DNA of 64,000 bases from Epinephelus fuscoguttatus (taxonomy: Eukaryota > Chordata > Actinopteri > Perciformes > Serranidae). Location: positions 13,593,035 through 13,657,034 of the forward strand of contig NC_064772.1 of NCBI RefSeq assembly GCF_011397635.1, in the 5' to 3' direction. The notes below the pieces were generated by a model that worked only from the letters and a program-made list of their open reading frames with translations, was not told where the DNA came from and ran no database searches. Positions within the stretch are counted from its first letter, which is position 1. Each line of letters begins with the position of its first letter. The position numbers and the translations under genes were made by a program. Below, piece by piece: positions 1-14,700 of the stretch.

Positions 1-696
1 TTGCTCTTATAACAGTTGGCCGGTGAGATCATGGCGAAATAGTTCCTGGACCGAGGCATCTGTTACACTTACAGAGACTCGTGAGGCGAAACAGCCGAGA
101 GTCTGTCTGGAACAGATCAAACACATGCAGCCATGAGGCAGGAAAGAGTAACAGGATCAATACCAAAGGTTGAAGAAGGGGAGGTAAGATGTGGTAGTGG
201 TGGGGGGGCGTTCCAGACGGGAGCTTATTGCTTTAGCAGGGCTTGTTACCTCATCCTTCTGAGGTAAAAACACCAGCTGTGCTGAGGCAGAGAATGTGTC
301 ATTGTTAGGTGGAGGTGTGAAAGATCATTAAAACTGCACCGTAGGCAGGATTTTTATGTAAAAACACACCAGAGTTATAAGCCGAGGAAAAGCGTATCCT
401 ATCCCTGCTAATTGAGATTTAGTAGATTAGATCTTGTGTCTCAAATGAAACTCTTAAATGCACGCTCCACACATGGGAAGTTATGAAATTAAAATTAAAC
501 ACTGCACCTCCTGAACAGCGTAAAAATGCTACAGCCACAGAGATGAACTTAACAGAGTTAGACTTTTTCTTCTTTTTTACCTGAGGCACCCTTTTTAAGC
601 AATAGTTAATTTTTGGAAATGCACTTATTATCTTTTTTTGACTTGAGTATGATGAGAAAATTTATTCCACTGGCACATATATAGCACGGTCGCCCA

Positions 697-1174
697 TTGA
701 AGGGATAGTGCACCCAAAAATGAAAATTCAGCCATCTACTCACCCATATGCAGATGGAGGCTCAGGTGAAGTTTTAGAGTCCTCACATCCCTTGCGGAGA
801 TCCAAGGGGAGAGGAGGTAGCAACACAACTCCACTTAATGGAGGCTTATTGGGCCCCAGATTCAAACGTCCAAAAACACATAACTGAAACCACAAAATAT
901 CTCCATACTGCTCGTCCATAGTGATCCGAGTGTCCTGAAGCCCCGACATAAAAAGTTGTTGCGCAAGTGTGCACACGTGAGCCTGGTGCACAGAGAGGCA
1001 GTTAGAGCTACAGGCTACAATGAGGCTAAAAATAGAGTTCAAATGACGTTTTTCCAAACAACTTTTTTCTCCGCAAGTGTTGTGAGGACTCTAAAACTTC
1101 TCCTGAGCCTCCATCAGCATATGGGTGAGTAGATAATGGCTGAATTTTCATTTTTGGGTGCACTATCCCTTTAA
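697..1174. repeat. TTAA-type MITE with long terminal inverted repeats
   Basis: The left arm (AGGGATAGTGCACCCAAAAA, from 701) is repeated in inverse at the right end (to about 1170), and the arms remain similar for roughly 90 bases. The right flank is TTAA and the left is TTGA, as expected for a piggyBac-like TTAA target site with one mutation. No coding capacity is seen, so it is a non-autonomous element. Confidence 0.75.
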
Positions 1175-1559
1175 GGAGGGAAAAGGGGAAAGTTCTCTGG
1201 GGCCCAGCCACCTAGGGGCCCATGGAGGGCAGCAATGATGATATTCATCCTAAGTGAGTGATGATTTTATTTTCAACCAAAATATTCATCATTACTTATT
1301 ATAGCAACAAAAATGAACATTGTATTTATTGTTGGTTTTGTACAATGTAGCCTCATATGACAAGAGGGTTTTTTTTTTATTTTTGGTACACAACCATTGC
1401 AGAACAAAAAAAATGCAGGCATCTGGCCACATGATCTGATAAATTTACTGATCTAAACAAGCAGAGAGTGCATACACATATGTTTATATGAGAAAAGCAG
1501 ATTCACTGGACCAGCCATTTAAGTAAACAGTATTATGTGATATATACAGTGAATATAAA

Positions 1560-2425
1560 GCAACAGCCAGTTAGCTTAGCTTACCGTAAACACTGGAAAC
1601 AGGGTGAATCAGCTCTCATAGCTCTGTTCAAGGTACAAATCTGCCTACCAGCACCTCTAAAACTCACTAATAACAGCCCAGTCGCCACAATAAATGTTGG
1701 CATCGTACCTTTCTGTAAACCACAGATATGTTACATTTGTACTATCATATAGCAGATATGTCGAAACTTGTTACTTTAGGTTTTAATTTTCAGTTTTATG
1801 TCTGACAATGCAAACAAAAATGACTCGGGTTAGGACAGCATCATGTTTAAGTTCAACATATCCAGTTTGGTTGCTACAAATATGGCTGGACATGTCCTGA
1901 ATGTCAACTGCTGTCAGCTGCCTGCCAGCTGTCTCACCCATCCACCATCCCCTCTTTCTCCCAATGAGAACACAGCACATATATATGTAATCTAAACTAC
2001 ACTGTAAGTATAAAACATACAAATGTAATCAGTGGTTTGCATAAGTGTATAATGCATCATTTTATCCTGGTGCCTGGGCTGCTGATAAATGTTTTATCTT
2101 GTTTGCTTAATCCTCACAAAATACAGAGTGTTACATGACAATGATGACAGTTTGTGGTTCTACAGGCAGTTAGGCTATTCTTGGTCTGGAGGCCGGAGGA
2201 GTGACTTCCTGGAGTCTCTTTGGGTTGCGTGGCAATTTCACAGTGATGACAAGACTCTAGAAAGTTTGGCTTTTATATGCTTTTAACAAATAAAATATAG
2301 TGTATTACACTAGAGGGAAGGGAACTTAGGCGGATTTTGTTACCTGTAGACAGAGCCAGGCTAGCTGTTTCCCTCTGTTGAGTCTTTATGCTAAGCTAAG
2401 CGATGCTAACCAGCTGCTGGTTACT
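1560..2425. repeat. inverted-repeat element, arms about 90-100 bp
   Basis: The segment around 1560-1651 (contains TTAGCTTAGCTTACCGTAAA) reappears in inverse complement at about 2330-2425 (TTATGCTAAGCTAAGC). Both arms carry the same order of motifs: a paired AGCTTAGC, GGAAACAG, GCTCTGT and TCYGCCTA. This looks like a decayed MITE with about 0.7 kb between the arms. Exact ends and target duplication were not resolved. Confidence 0.6.
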
Positions 2426-2624
2426 CATCCAACAACTGATTGTGCTGTGTGCAGTTTATTGACATCAAAGATACCTGGTACTGACTTTTCAAACTTTTTC
2501 CAGTTTATCCAGGTGTGGCTTTCACACATTGGCACTAGAGCATAAATATATATTCCACTATAATTAATAACTGATCAGCATCTCTTCTGCACTGTAACAT
2601 TATATTATTATTTGTCCTTTTTAG

Positions 2625-2702
2625 GAGGAAATCGAGGCGCAGATGAAAGCAGACAAAATCAAACTGGCTCTTGAGAAGCTCAAGGAAGCTAAAGTGAAAA
2701 AG
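2625..2702 (+). CDS. apbb1ip: apbb1ip exon: coiled segment before RA domain
   Basis: The exon has 26 codons, phase 0 at both ends, between TTTTTAG and GTAAGA. It encodes EEIEAQMKADKIKLALEKLK and the basic KEAKVKK, a helical segment that packs against the RA domain in MRL proteins. It is nearly identical to the recalled human protein. It is the first exon I can support in this window. Confidence 0.93.
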
Positions 2703-5700
2703 GTAAGACGACCAAACACTGACGTGTGCTCCTCTGATCCTACATCCACTGGCAACAGTAAACCTTTAAGACAATGTGAATTACAACTACATGGACGTCG
2801 TAATGTTCAAAGATAGTACGTACAGCTCTTTCTTTTCCTTTGGAAGAGCCATCAATCCCAGTGATGGATGGCTACTTTCATCCAGCCAGTGTCCTGCAGG
2901 ACAGTTTCCCCTCTTTGGGTAATATGTGGACACTTTCTCATCTTCAAAGCAGTCAACAAATGCACGGACATGTGGTCTTGCATGCAAAGCTTCACATCAG
3001 GATGTGCAATTTGACACAGAACTGATCTAGTTTCGTGCCAGTTGCATGCCATAGTTTTATCATAGGTGATGTGACTGATGATGAATGACTGCCAGGCTCT
3101 ATACTGCGTAGCTGCATCAGTGGTCTGTTTTCCATCTCAGATAGTAATTATTAATTCTCAGAAAAATTCTAAAGGGAACCAGCAAAAAACAGCTCTTCCA
3201 AATTGCCATCTGTGTGTGTGTGTTGATGCTGAGAAAACACAGACCACTGGCTACTCTCACAGGAACATCTGTCCCAGGGTTGTTAGACACAGGAAAGCAA
3301 GGTGCACTCTCTGTGGTTTCTGCAGAGTCGTCTGTGGGTAGAGGCCCTCAAGTTTCAAATAAACCTACTGGTTCCGGAGCATGCCTTCAACACGCATCAT
3401 GTACTTTTAAAGATACCTGTCTTGCATGAGGAAGAACTGTAAGAGCAGAAATAATTTGATATACAGTGACACTTGATTCACATGTCAAACTCATATTGTT
3501 TTCCGGGGAAGGTTGCGACAGAGGAACATGCGATCTAACACTCTATATCCTCGTCTGATAACATCTCTGAAACCCACATTTTTATGACACAAGGCAAGCG
3601 ACAGGCTGACCTTAGCTCTGTGAAACCCCTCAGCTTCCCCAAGCTGGATTTGTTTCAGATGAGAGGAAGTGTGAAACCATATGAGCCTGTGAGGAAAGCA
3701 CTGCTCCACGTCAGAGAAAAATTAATCTCAGCCAACTTGGGGGGAAAAGGAGGTGCTAAGACTGCAAAAAAAGTGAAATACAATAGGGGAGGAAATTACT
3801 AAAAAAGCTAAAGAAGTTCAGCAGAATGGAGAGACGAGAGTGCTGATGCTCCAACTCTTCTGCTAAAACTAACATTAGGAGAGAGAAACAACCATTTACT
3901 GAACATGGCCTGTAATCAAACTGGATAATAAACAAGCCGCATGTGCTGCAAGGCTTAATCTGATGTCACGCTTTGGGCACCTGCTGCTGTCCACAACATG
4001 TTTTAGCTTCAATCTGTCATGCAGATGACGCAGAAAACCTCATGTTGGAATCAAGAACACTTCAATTAATGGCTGACATTTTGGGAAATAAATAACTTTT
4101 GTAACGTTCTTGAGAGTTAGATGAAAAGATTGATATCAATCTCATGTCTATCCATTAAATATAAAGCTACAGCCAGGTGACAGAAAGGTTATCTCTGTGT
4201 GAAGACTGGAAAACAGGTGTGCAGCTTATAAAGAGGGAGAACACACAGAGGCCGGAGTCATCTTCATAGTGTATGTTTCAGTTGTGGTTTATATAATACC
4301 ACAAAGCAGTACAGGTTGTAAAAAATAATCCATTAAATTAAATAAAACATAACAAAAAGAAAACATGTGAGTTGTCAAAAAGCTGCGGTCAAGTCGGACA
4401 GTTTCCCAACAGTTTCCAGCAGCCATCAGTCTGTGCAGGAAGTCAGTCACATCCTGTCAGATCTGATGTCTATCTGTTCAAATGTTTTCAGACTCATATA
4501 TCAGTTTGTTCAGAGTCTCCAATCGTTTTTAATTATGAAAGAGTAGCCTATTAAAATGCTTAACAGGCAATCTGTAATTTATGTTCATGGTTCAACATCG
4601 ATTTTGCATAAATTCTCATGTACATCAGCATCATATCAGTTTGCTGATGCAGAGCAGATCTGTCACCTCAAATACATAGGCTAAATAAACTGTGTTTGAG
4701 CATTATGTTAATGTTTTCAGAGGAAAATATTGTCTTGTATTTCAGAGTAAATAGAAAACAGCAGCTTTCAGTAAAGATCAGTCAGATATAGTCAGGGCTT
4801 AACATCTGTACAGATGTTATTTTGAGAATCCTCAATGCTAAATACCTACAGTAAGTAATGAAAACAGCCCAATGTTAATATACAGTAGACTCTGTGATGT
4901 GTCATGATCAGTGTATTTAGTCTCTTTGACTAATAAACATCACTATCAGTCACACAACATGTTTTCTGTTAGCAGAATAAAACTTAAAATCAGACAAACA
5001 TCATCTAAATCTCTGAAATTCAACAAAAATGAAAAGTTTATCTAAAATGTCATATTGTTGAGTCAACATCTAAACCAGTCAGCTGTTAGATCAGGTGAGA
5101 GCCAGGTGTTTCCCATCATTCCTTGGGTCTTTCAGTCTGTGGAGAGCAACTGCAGCACCTGGCTCAAAAACCTGCGGCCACCTCGCTCTCACGATAGTAT
5201 CTTTGTCCACTTTTGTTTGACGTCAGAGCAAGAGCATCTTGAGCGAGCCTAACAAAAGAGAAAGGCCCATGGCCATAGTGCAGGTAGCAACAAGTTTCCA
5301 GCAGGGCTGCGTTTAACCCTGACGAAACATAGCAAAACACTGAAATGAAAATGATAGCGCCTTGAACAACCTGTTGTGTTATGCAAGCACACACATTTAA
5401 TACAGCGGGGTTTAATTCAGTTACATTCAGTTCAAGTCAAAGGAGCTTTATTGGCATAGGAAACATGTTATATTGCTAAAGCAAATGTGAAATAAAACAA
5501 AAATTGAACATACAGCACAATTTGATTTGTATACATGTTGCTGCTGATTTGGTAATAGGCTACCTCTGACACACCCACTAAATGAGAGAAAACATATCTA
5601 AAAGCCCACTTAACATTTTGCACGTTGATCAACCTGGAAACTAGCAAAACGGTGCACTCTGTTTTGAGATTGAATGTGCCCTTGTTGTATGCTTTATTCT

Positions 5701-8700
5701 TAGTTTAGATAATGTGGGGGGAAAAAAGCAGCTCAGAGAGTTGTTGGTGAGGCTGTGAATAAGCTGTATCTACGAAAAATAAATTACACACAAATAAACA
5801 TCTAAGAGTTTTCAAAAGAATATAAGGAGCTCAATAAGTCAACCAAAGAGAATTTAGGCTTGGCAAGAAGTTTCCAACAGGGCTGTGTTTACCCCTGACA
5901 AAACATAGCAAAGCGTGTATTTGAACAAAAATGATGGTGAGTTGAACACAAACACACTGCCTTTAGAAGGCAGGGTTTAAGTCAATTCAATTCATTTCAA
6001 AGGGCTTTAATGGCATGGTGGACATTGTACGCACAATAAGTAAAGATCTACTAGAATACATATTAGAACACAATATATCCCACAATATAAGTTATTTAGG
6101 GTAATTAAACAGGACTATTTCCTGAAACAATGAAACCCCCCTCTGTTCTTACTGAACATGGTACAGTCTGAGTCCCCTCTACTATAAAGGCCATTGGAAG
6201 CTCTCACTTCCTGTTTGGCAGTTTAAACCCCTGACAAACAGGTGACTTGGAAGGAAGATCACACAACAAACATTTGGTTGATTGAAGTTGCATATAACCA
6301 ATAAATGATTTTGAAAGGAAGATTAAAGGAATGCAGTTGTTTTTAATAAACAGTGTAGATAAGGAAAGTATGCCCGCTGTTATGACCAGACTACCACATG
6401 TGCTAATGATGCTAACATCACATTTTTTTCTAACAGTTGGTGGTGAAGGTGATGATGAATGACGGCAGCTCCAAGACTCTGATGGTAGACGAGAGGCAGA
6501 ATGTGAGGGAGGTGTTGGACAACCTGTTTGAGAAGACTCACTGTGACTGTAATGTGGACTGGAGCCTGTGTGAGACCAACCCTGAACTGCAACTTGGTGA
6601 GTTGCTCCAATATAGCATCTAATGTACTGTACTATTTGGTTGATGCTCCAGAGACTGCATTTGTATTAATAAATCAATCAAACTTCATCCATGTAGCAGA
6701 CTTTACAAAAGTACTGTAGTTACATTTTGGAGGGAAACATTGTACTTTTCACTGCACCACATTTATCTGACAATACACACATTTACAACAAGAATACTGT
6801 GGAATTAATAACATAAATGAGATAAACATCTCATAGCATTCTTTTAAAAAACCTAGGCTAAAGAGCAAGGTTGTAAGTTTACATTTTAAGGTATAAACAT
6901 TTTCAGTTGCTTTTTTACTGGCCTGAGGCATAAATGGTGCAATATAAATAAGTCAAATACTTCACAAATGGATGTAATGTGTTTCCTCTTTCTGGTCATG
7001 GTCTACAGATGGGCAGAAAACTGTAGCTGATTTATGACTTTCTTTGGGTAGACCGGAAAAAGGAGCTTCACAATAGTCTAGCCTCCTGGATATAAAAGCA
7101 TGCATTAGTATCTCTGTATTACTCAGTGATAAATGTTTTTTTTTTTTTTTTTTTGGATAATATAACACTGATTTGGTGACATACATCTTATGAGCCATGG
7201 TTAAAGATGACACTGAGGTTTGTTGCCTTTTGGTGGGGTAAATAGAGAATTTAAAGGTGCTATACATGACAGTCAGAGCACAGTTTGTGTGAAAGTGGAA
7301 ATAAGGTGTAACGGCCTGCCTCCAGATCCCCCCCATGTTAACACTGTTAGCTCTGTCAGCATTGTTGCCATTGCCATTGTAGCGCTGTTAGCACCGTTGG
7401 CTGTTAGCCACCAGCTCAGCCACCTCCATGTTGAGAGCCTTGTGCAGACAACCCTGGCTCAGACTCTGAGTCATTGATATGCTCTGAATGTTGTCCTTTA
7501 ACTTTTATCCTGGTTGTAAAAGCTGTAAAAGAGTTTTGTGACATTTAAGCAATGATATCTAAACTAGCATCAATAGGTAGGTAGGTATCAATAGTTGTGT
7601 GTCATCAGCAAAGATATAGATTTAGAAGTGTTTGATAAAGCTGTAACATGGGCAGTCTCATGGCTGTCTCATGCATACACACGAGATGAGGAGAGTTTAA
7701 AGGAATACTTCAGCCACAGAATGATCGTTACATGCTGTGTTTCCTTGAATTTGTGATGGAACATTTGTTTTTCTTGCATACCCCCACGGAAAAAGTATGT
7801 TTACTGTTTTCCCTGGAAGCATATGAGAAAGACAAGGTTTTCTTCAGGAATTCACAGCATGACTAATTGATACCCAAATACTAATTTTGTGGGTGAAATA
7901 TTCCTTTAAGACCAATGATTAATCCATCACCATTCACCATTGTTTTTAATGTGTTCTCACTAGTGGATATAGCACCATTTTGGCGTTCAAAATGTGGTCA
8001 TTTTATGAAAGATTTGCAGTTTTTAACAGCTTGTGACAGGTTAAGTATCTTCAGGGGAAAATTAAAAATCCTTTGGCGCACATTTTCAGCGGCAGTTTGG
8101 AATGAATCAAAATAACTTGGTTACTTGAATACACAACCACGAAAAATTTATTTTAAGACAAAACACAAAGAAAGAGAAAAGAACTTCTGGTGCGAGTTCT
8201 TTGTTGACAAGTGATTTCTGGTAGATTTAGTGCAGAGAGACTGCAGCAATGGGTGCAAGCTGGGCAGCAAATATATTAACAGAAACAGAAAAACACAGCA
8301 GTGATAATAGAGATGGACTTTAACAACATGAGCCCTCAGTGTGTTTTTATATGAATTGTCAACTAAACACACACGCACACAATGTGCAGGGTGGGATATT
8401 TCATCCAGGTCCAGATGATGGAGTGTGTTTTTATTGGCACGATGGCAGCCGTACTGCAGTGAACTCACAATGAAACATTGATCTTACTCCTATCCATCTC
8501 TCTTTCCCATACTCTCTCTATCCTCTCTCACACAGACACATACAGTGTAGACAGGTGGGTTTAATTTGCTGTATCGGACACTGTCAGTCATCCTCTCTGT
8601 CATATGGAAATAGAAGCCTTATGATCTCAATCCTCCGTCTGAGCCGTCTGTGCTATATTTACTTCAGCTGCTGGACCTTGCCGCCATCAGATTTTCGGGT

Positions 8701-11700
8701 CTCTCATTACCATCTGTTTTCTCTGTTTTCTAACATCTTCATGAGATTGTTACAGACATGATTCATACTTTTAAAGTATCAGCCCTAAACATTGTGAACA
8801 GGGAGTCATTTTACGCCATGCTGAAACTGTTTTAATAAGATACTGGTGGTAAAGTCGTTAACCTCTCTGAGCAATAAATTTGACGTCAGTATTATTTTGC
8901 TTGAAAATTATATTCAAGTAATTTTATATTCAGCTACTTAAACTGTGAAACACTAAATTAAAGGATAAGCCTGGATTTATTAGTCCATACTTTCAAAAAT
9001 TCCATTAGAAGTGCATTTTGCAAGACTTCCTGACCCTGTCTGTGGCTCTCTGCCCCAAACTCTGTTTATCCCGCTAAAGACTTAATCCTTAATTTTAATT
9101 ATCATAAATATGTAGTTTTATTGAGATAGAAGCTAAAGTAATTCTTTTCTGGAACAGCTGGGCACTGTAGTTTGTAGCAAACATTACTCAAACAGTGATA
9201 AATAGTGCATTTGTTGGGGACTATTTTCAGCAGTGGATTAATACACATTTGGCAGATTAGTATACGCAGCACCAGGACAGTGTTTGGGGGACTTATTCAC
9301 ATTAAACTACAGTGTTCATCATAATGAAGGAACACATAACCCGATGCAACGATATGTCTCAATCATGTGTTTTTGATTTTTTTTGGACAACAACAAATAA
9401 ATAAGACACATCAGGTTATGGACATACCGATAATACTTACAAGTAGTGGCGCCTGTTGAGTCCGATGGAAATGCTTGTCTGGGGCATACATCAAAAAAGT
9501 TTGGGGCTTCTGGATTCTGGGTGTGCAGCCCACTGAATATGCGCAGTAATGTTTCTCCTGCTGGTCCTGCCCTCGAGTTCCCACTTGGCTTATAGACTTT
9601 GCATTGTGATGATGTCACAGATTTTTAAGCCGCTTCTCTCAGCTCAAGGAAAGTTTTACAAATATAAAACCTCCATGAATCAAAAATTTATAATAGAAAG
9701 AGTTTTAATTGACCTTGTTTGCAATTTGAGGTGTTCTGTCAACAATTTTACAGTTTTCTCTTTTATAATCGTGATCTATGGTGAAAATGCTTTTTGGGCA
9801 GCAGAAGAATTTTTTGGCCTCAGTGACCACTAGGAACAATTGGAAGCAAGGTTGAGCTGCTTACTTGGGGATCTGGTAGTTTTGCACAGATACTCGAAAT
9901 ATATTGCAATACCCCACCATTAAAAAAAACAATAGCCCATTTTATTAATACAGGTACTTTAAGAATGACAGTAAGAGCAGAATTTCCTATGAGTTCCTGT
10001 GAGTTGCATCGATGTGTTGAAAGTAAAATGCAAACTGTATCAATGTATTAGTATTTCTAGCTGAGCTGCATGCACGAGTCTGTCTCACCACCAAATTTTG
10101 AACAGGATTGATGAGAAAAGCTGGACGAAACATTGGACGAAAGACTTAGTTTTTAGCCCATAGGCTAACATTAGCCACTCCATCGAGGGCTCCACTGTGA
10201 TTCCTTTCAGAAGCTATGTAATCCAGCCTTGAACTGTGGTGTCATTTTGGATTCTTTGTAAAATTCATCCATGATGATAAATCTGACCCTGAATGTCCTC
10301 TGTGATTATTTATTCTTTTTTTTTTTTGTAGTTGTCCCCACGTCTATGTTGCTTTGGGCTGAGTCTGTAACCAATCAGAGGCTGTGTTTCTAACTGTGTG
10401 AGTGATGTTTGGCAAACATTCAGGCATAACTGACATAACCCGAGGGTGGGGGAGCCCCCCTCCTCCTCCTCGTGTCAGTGTGGGTTTTCTCCGGGTACTC
10501 CGGCTTCCTCCCACAGTCCAATGCGGGGTTAATTGGTGACTCTAAATTGGCCGTAGGTGTGAATGTGAGCATGAATGGTTGTCTGTCTCTATGTGTCAGC
10601 CCTGTGATATTCTGGTGATCTGTCCAGGGTGTACCCAATGTCAGCTGGGATAGGCTGGTTACATTTTAGGCTACAATTTTCAGTAACTGAAAACTGAAAA
10701 TTTTCAGTAACTGAAAATTGTAGCATTGCTAAAATATGCCAACAACTTTGTCCAGCAACTAACAAAAAAACAAACTTAAAGCAGATTTTTTCTATGGATA
10801 GGGCTGCATAGCACACTGGACTCTTAGACACCTGATAGGTACCCTCTAATGTTAACCTCACAACAAGAAGTGCAAATAATACTGTAGATATGTAAATCAC
10901 ATTAGAAGAGGAACTTTAACTTTCTGGATATTTTAGGGTTTGTTTTTTTTTTGCTTTTACAAAAAAGATGTAATAGGCTGTCAAGATATAACAAATGAGG
11001 AAATGTGTGTTTCCGTTTGGTCACCACAGTTTATTTTTAACCAAATGATAGCCTATGTTTAAACTAGTTATTTCACACACTGATTTATTTAGAGCACATC
11101 ATCCATTCAGAGCTTGTTGAGGTCATTTGACTCATGAGCACGGGGGAGGACAGGGTCTTGTGTCATCTCTGACTAACCACACAGTGTGACAGCTCAACAA
11201 TGGAAACAGTTTGACTTAGTTTATTTTCAAATGCCTGTAAACCCCCCAGAGTGTGCCACGTTCTAACTAATATACATTTTTGCCGACCTTTAATTTTTGC
11301 TAGCAAAAAAATCGAAGCAAGTCGCGACCAATTAACACCCGCAGAGCTCGACAGCAGCACCATCTTCAAACAGATCTCTTTTAAACTCACCCATGTGCTC
11401 ACCATGCACACTACTGAAACATGTGCTTAATGCAGTTCAAAGGGGATTTTACTCCGAGTAACTCACTCTAGGCAGCAAAGTCACACCATCCATTTAATGA
11501 TTGTGATAGTCAAACTATAGACTGGAACCCTGGCAGCAATTTCTTTAATGCCTACCTCTGCCTCGGCTGCTAACCTGTAATTGGGGAGCATGGCTGAACT
11601 ACAGTCGAATGCCCAGTGCATTGTGGAGATCTATGGCACTGAGTGTGTGGGTGGGCAGACGGCAGGAGAAGGAGGAGGAGGAGGGGGAGGAGGAGGGGGA

Positions 11701-14700
11701 GGAAAGTGCCCTTAATGTGTTTTCGAGGTTTAGTGCCATTTAAAGTCCTTCCAGCAAAATGGGGAGGCTTGTATTTTATTGAGCCCTCCCTTAATTCACC
11801 CCATTTGAAATAGACAATTGTACAGCTGTGAAATGGACTTTGAATCCAGCTCAGCTGATTTAAAGATTTCGTGACAGAGTGAACTACTGTACATATGGTA
11901 AAGCATTTGTTTTGACATGTTTTATGGCACAAAGCTGAAACAGAGGGGGCATGGAGAATATTATGTGAGATTAAAGACTGTTGCAGATTCTGGTTTGAAT
12001 AGTAAAGCACTGTAGAGTCAGTGTGTGAGAGAGAACTGGCTTTGGAAGATTAAAAATGTCTTCAGAGTCTCTGCATTAGTGTTTAAATGTGCTGAGAAAA
12101 TGTTTTTATGGCTGTGTTTATTGCAGAGGTGGGAAGAAAGCAAGTATATTTATTAAAGTAAATGATGCATCACATCCACCCAGAGCTATATATATATAGT
12201 ACTGGGATACAGCAACACAAGCATCAGCTTCAATATTAAAATGCATCTCACATATTAACATATAAACAATTTAATATACTGTTAATGAAAAGGGTCTCTT
12301 TTCTGTTGGTACTTAAGAGCAGTTTGTTTCCATCAACTCTGAACTTTTACTCCAAAAAAAACTTCAAATGCGGGACTTTTACTCCCTACCATGGACACAT
12401 ACCAAGACATACACATGAAAGGCCCCTTCTCCTTGTCACTAGCTTTTTATGTATGACAAAAATATAACAGATTAAAGGATTCAGATAGTTATGAGGAGGA
12501 GAAAAAAAAATTAATCACAATGTCCCCTCTGGGCAAGAGACCCACATGTCGGATTGTGGGCTTTTGCAGTCAGGGCCTCTCAGATGTGGAACTCCCTGGC
12601 AGATGATCTGAGGCAGTTACATCTTTTAAATTACTTTAAAAACTTATCTTAAAAAAAGCTTTTTATTAATGTGAGCACATCATTTTATTTCCAACATCTT
12701 ATCTTTTTAAAGGGGACCTCTTTTGCTTTTCCCTACCTTCTGTCATACTTAATGTAACAGTGTCAGATGTCCATATTAAACAAAGCCATAGATTAAAATA
12801 TTGAGGTAAATGTACATAAAAGCAATCCCTGTGAGTAAAAATTTAAGACTTTGGGCCATTCTGAATACTTTGTTTCCTACGTTTTTTTCCCACTTTGGCT
12901 ACAAGCTGGTGTCAGCTCTTGATGGATTCTTTCACATGGTGATCTGATCTAGGCACATTACTGCAAGTGTTTACATTACACTGCTACATGTAGCTACATG
13001 CTAATCTCAGGCGAACATGTAATCCTGGTTGCCGATGTTGTTAATTTCGGCCAGATTTCGGATTATGTTCCTGTTAGAACATGTGCAGTTACAAAGATTT
13101 TGGTTTAGAAGCTTTTACTGGTGATTTTTCTCGCTGTGATGACAGTGCAGGGACACCAAGAACATATGCTGCATTTATATTCTCTTGGTGCTAGTTCCTG
13201 AGCTGGTAAATTGTTCCTCTGACTTTGATGTTCTCGAGTTTTAAATTGTTATGTGTAAACAACATAGATGCTTCAAATCAGATGTATTATATTTTATTGC
13301 TCAGAGCATTTAAACAACATGGTGATGACAGTTTGAAGCTTTTTATTACGAAGTGATTTTGTCCCAGACTTGTTGCTGCAGCAGTACATCCCCTTAAACT
13401 ACTACAATATTGCTTTACCTGACTAATGCTGGTCCCTCTGAGTGGACAGCAACTAGCAGTTACAACCTAATACCATATTACAAATTACATGTGAGCAAAA
13501 AATTGACATGCCATATGTTAATTAATAAAAAGTTTATTACCAGCAATCATTTACTGACTCAGACTCATCGTCTGCCATGTTTATGCATATATGACGGCAA
13601 TTTTGTACCAACAATTTCCCCAACTTTCCGAGTTGTTCCAACTTAAAAAGGTCTTCATGTGACATGTCGAGGTTGGGAACTGATTTTCCTGATTAATCCA
13701 ACAGCACATGAATACAGGGTTAGATGTGAAAGGCCTGACCAATCAGAGCAGACTGGGCTTTTTCAGGAGGGGGACAGACAGAGCGTTTCAGACGGAGGGT
13801 GAATTCAGGAGTTCCAGTGCAAACAGCATGAGAAAAATAAAGGTTTCTTTTTTTAAACATGAAGGCATGGAATATCTTCTAGTAGAAACTGAAAAACAAG
13901 TGTGAATCTGAAAATGTGCATAATACTGTAGGTCCCCTTTAATGATATTGCCTTTTATATTCTATATTACTTTTGGGTTTGTTATTTCCAGTTTCATATG
14001 TGGTATTATAATTGTCTGATTTTTTTTCTTTGCAGTCCTTAGATGCTTTTTCTTCTAGTTTCAACCATATGAAGTACTTTGTAATTTTATTTTTAACAGT
14101 GCTGTAAAAATGGGTTTTCCCTGCGTGCTCCGGCTTCCTCCCACAGTCCAAAGACATGCAGGTTAATTGGTGATTCTAAATTGCCTGTACCCTGCCTCTC
14201 GCCCAGTGTCAGCTGGGATAGGCTCCCCCAACTGCTCAGGGCACCTGTCCAAGGCAGTCACCTCACTATGAAATCCTTCCATTTAATGCATGTATAGGCC
14301 CTGTTTTTTCATGTGACTGAAAATGTGCAAAAAAAGTGGAATTTCCCTCCTGGGATTAATAAAGTATTTCTTCTTCTTCTTTCTTCTTCTTCTATTGAAA
14401 GTAAAAATACAAGTAAATGCTGGTAACAAAGGAAGCAGTCAGACTTTTGAGAATTATGACGTTTATTTCTTCTTAACATGTACACCACCTTAAAAATGGA
14501 ACTTCATTGCACACAACTTTGATTATCCAGGATTGACACACCACAGTAGAGCAGTCACCATGCAGCAGCCTGCCACAGATATTATTGCTTGAATCATTAC
14601 TCACCCTCTTTGCTGTGGGACGCCAGTTTCTGCCTCCACGATGAAGTTGGTGTCATCGTTGACTGAAATTCTTCTGATGTAGTCATTAACATGTAGTACG

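Larger units (their letters stand above)
1..2624. other. non-coding stretch upstream of first visible apbb1ip exon
   Basis: I see no convincing exon here. The start and N-terminal codons of apbb1ip (talin-binding helix and first acidic coil) are expected 5' of base 2625 but none of the translations resembles them, so this stretch is read as intron. It holds two inverted-repeat elements, annotated separately, and otherwise AT-rich unique-looking sequence. Confidence 0.6.

Noticed and set aside
136-186. Possible first exon of apbb1ip (ATG to GTAAGA near the left edge)
   Set aside because: The 17 codons do not resemble the RIAM N-terminus and the phase link to the next exon is unsupported.
11570-12010. 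146-aa minus-strand ORF
   Set aside because: The frame crosses the homopurine tract (giving a poly-Leu stretch) and lacks family resemblance or splice context.
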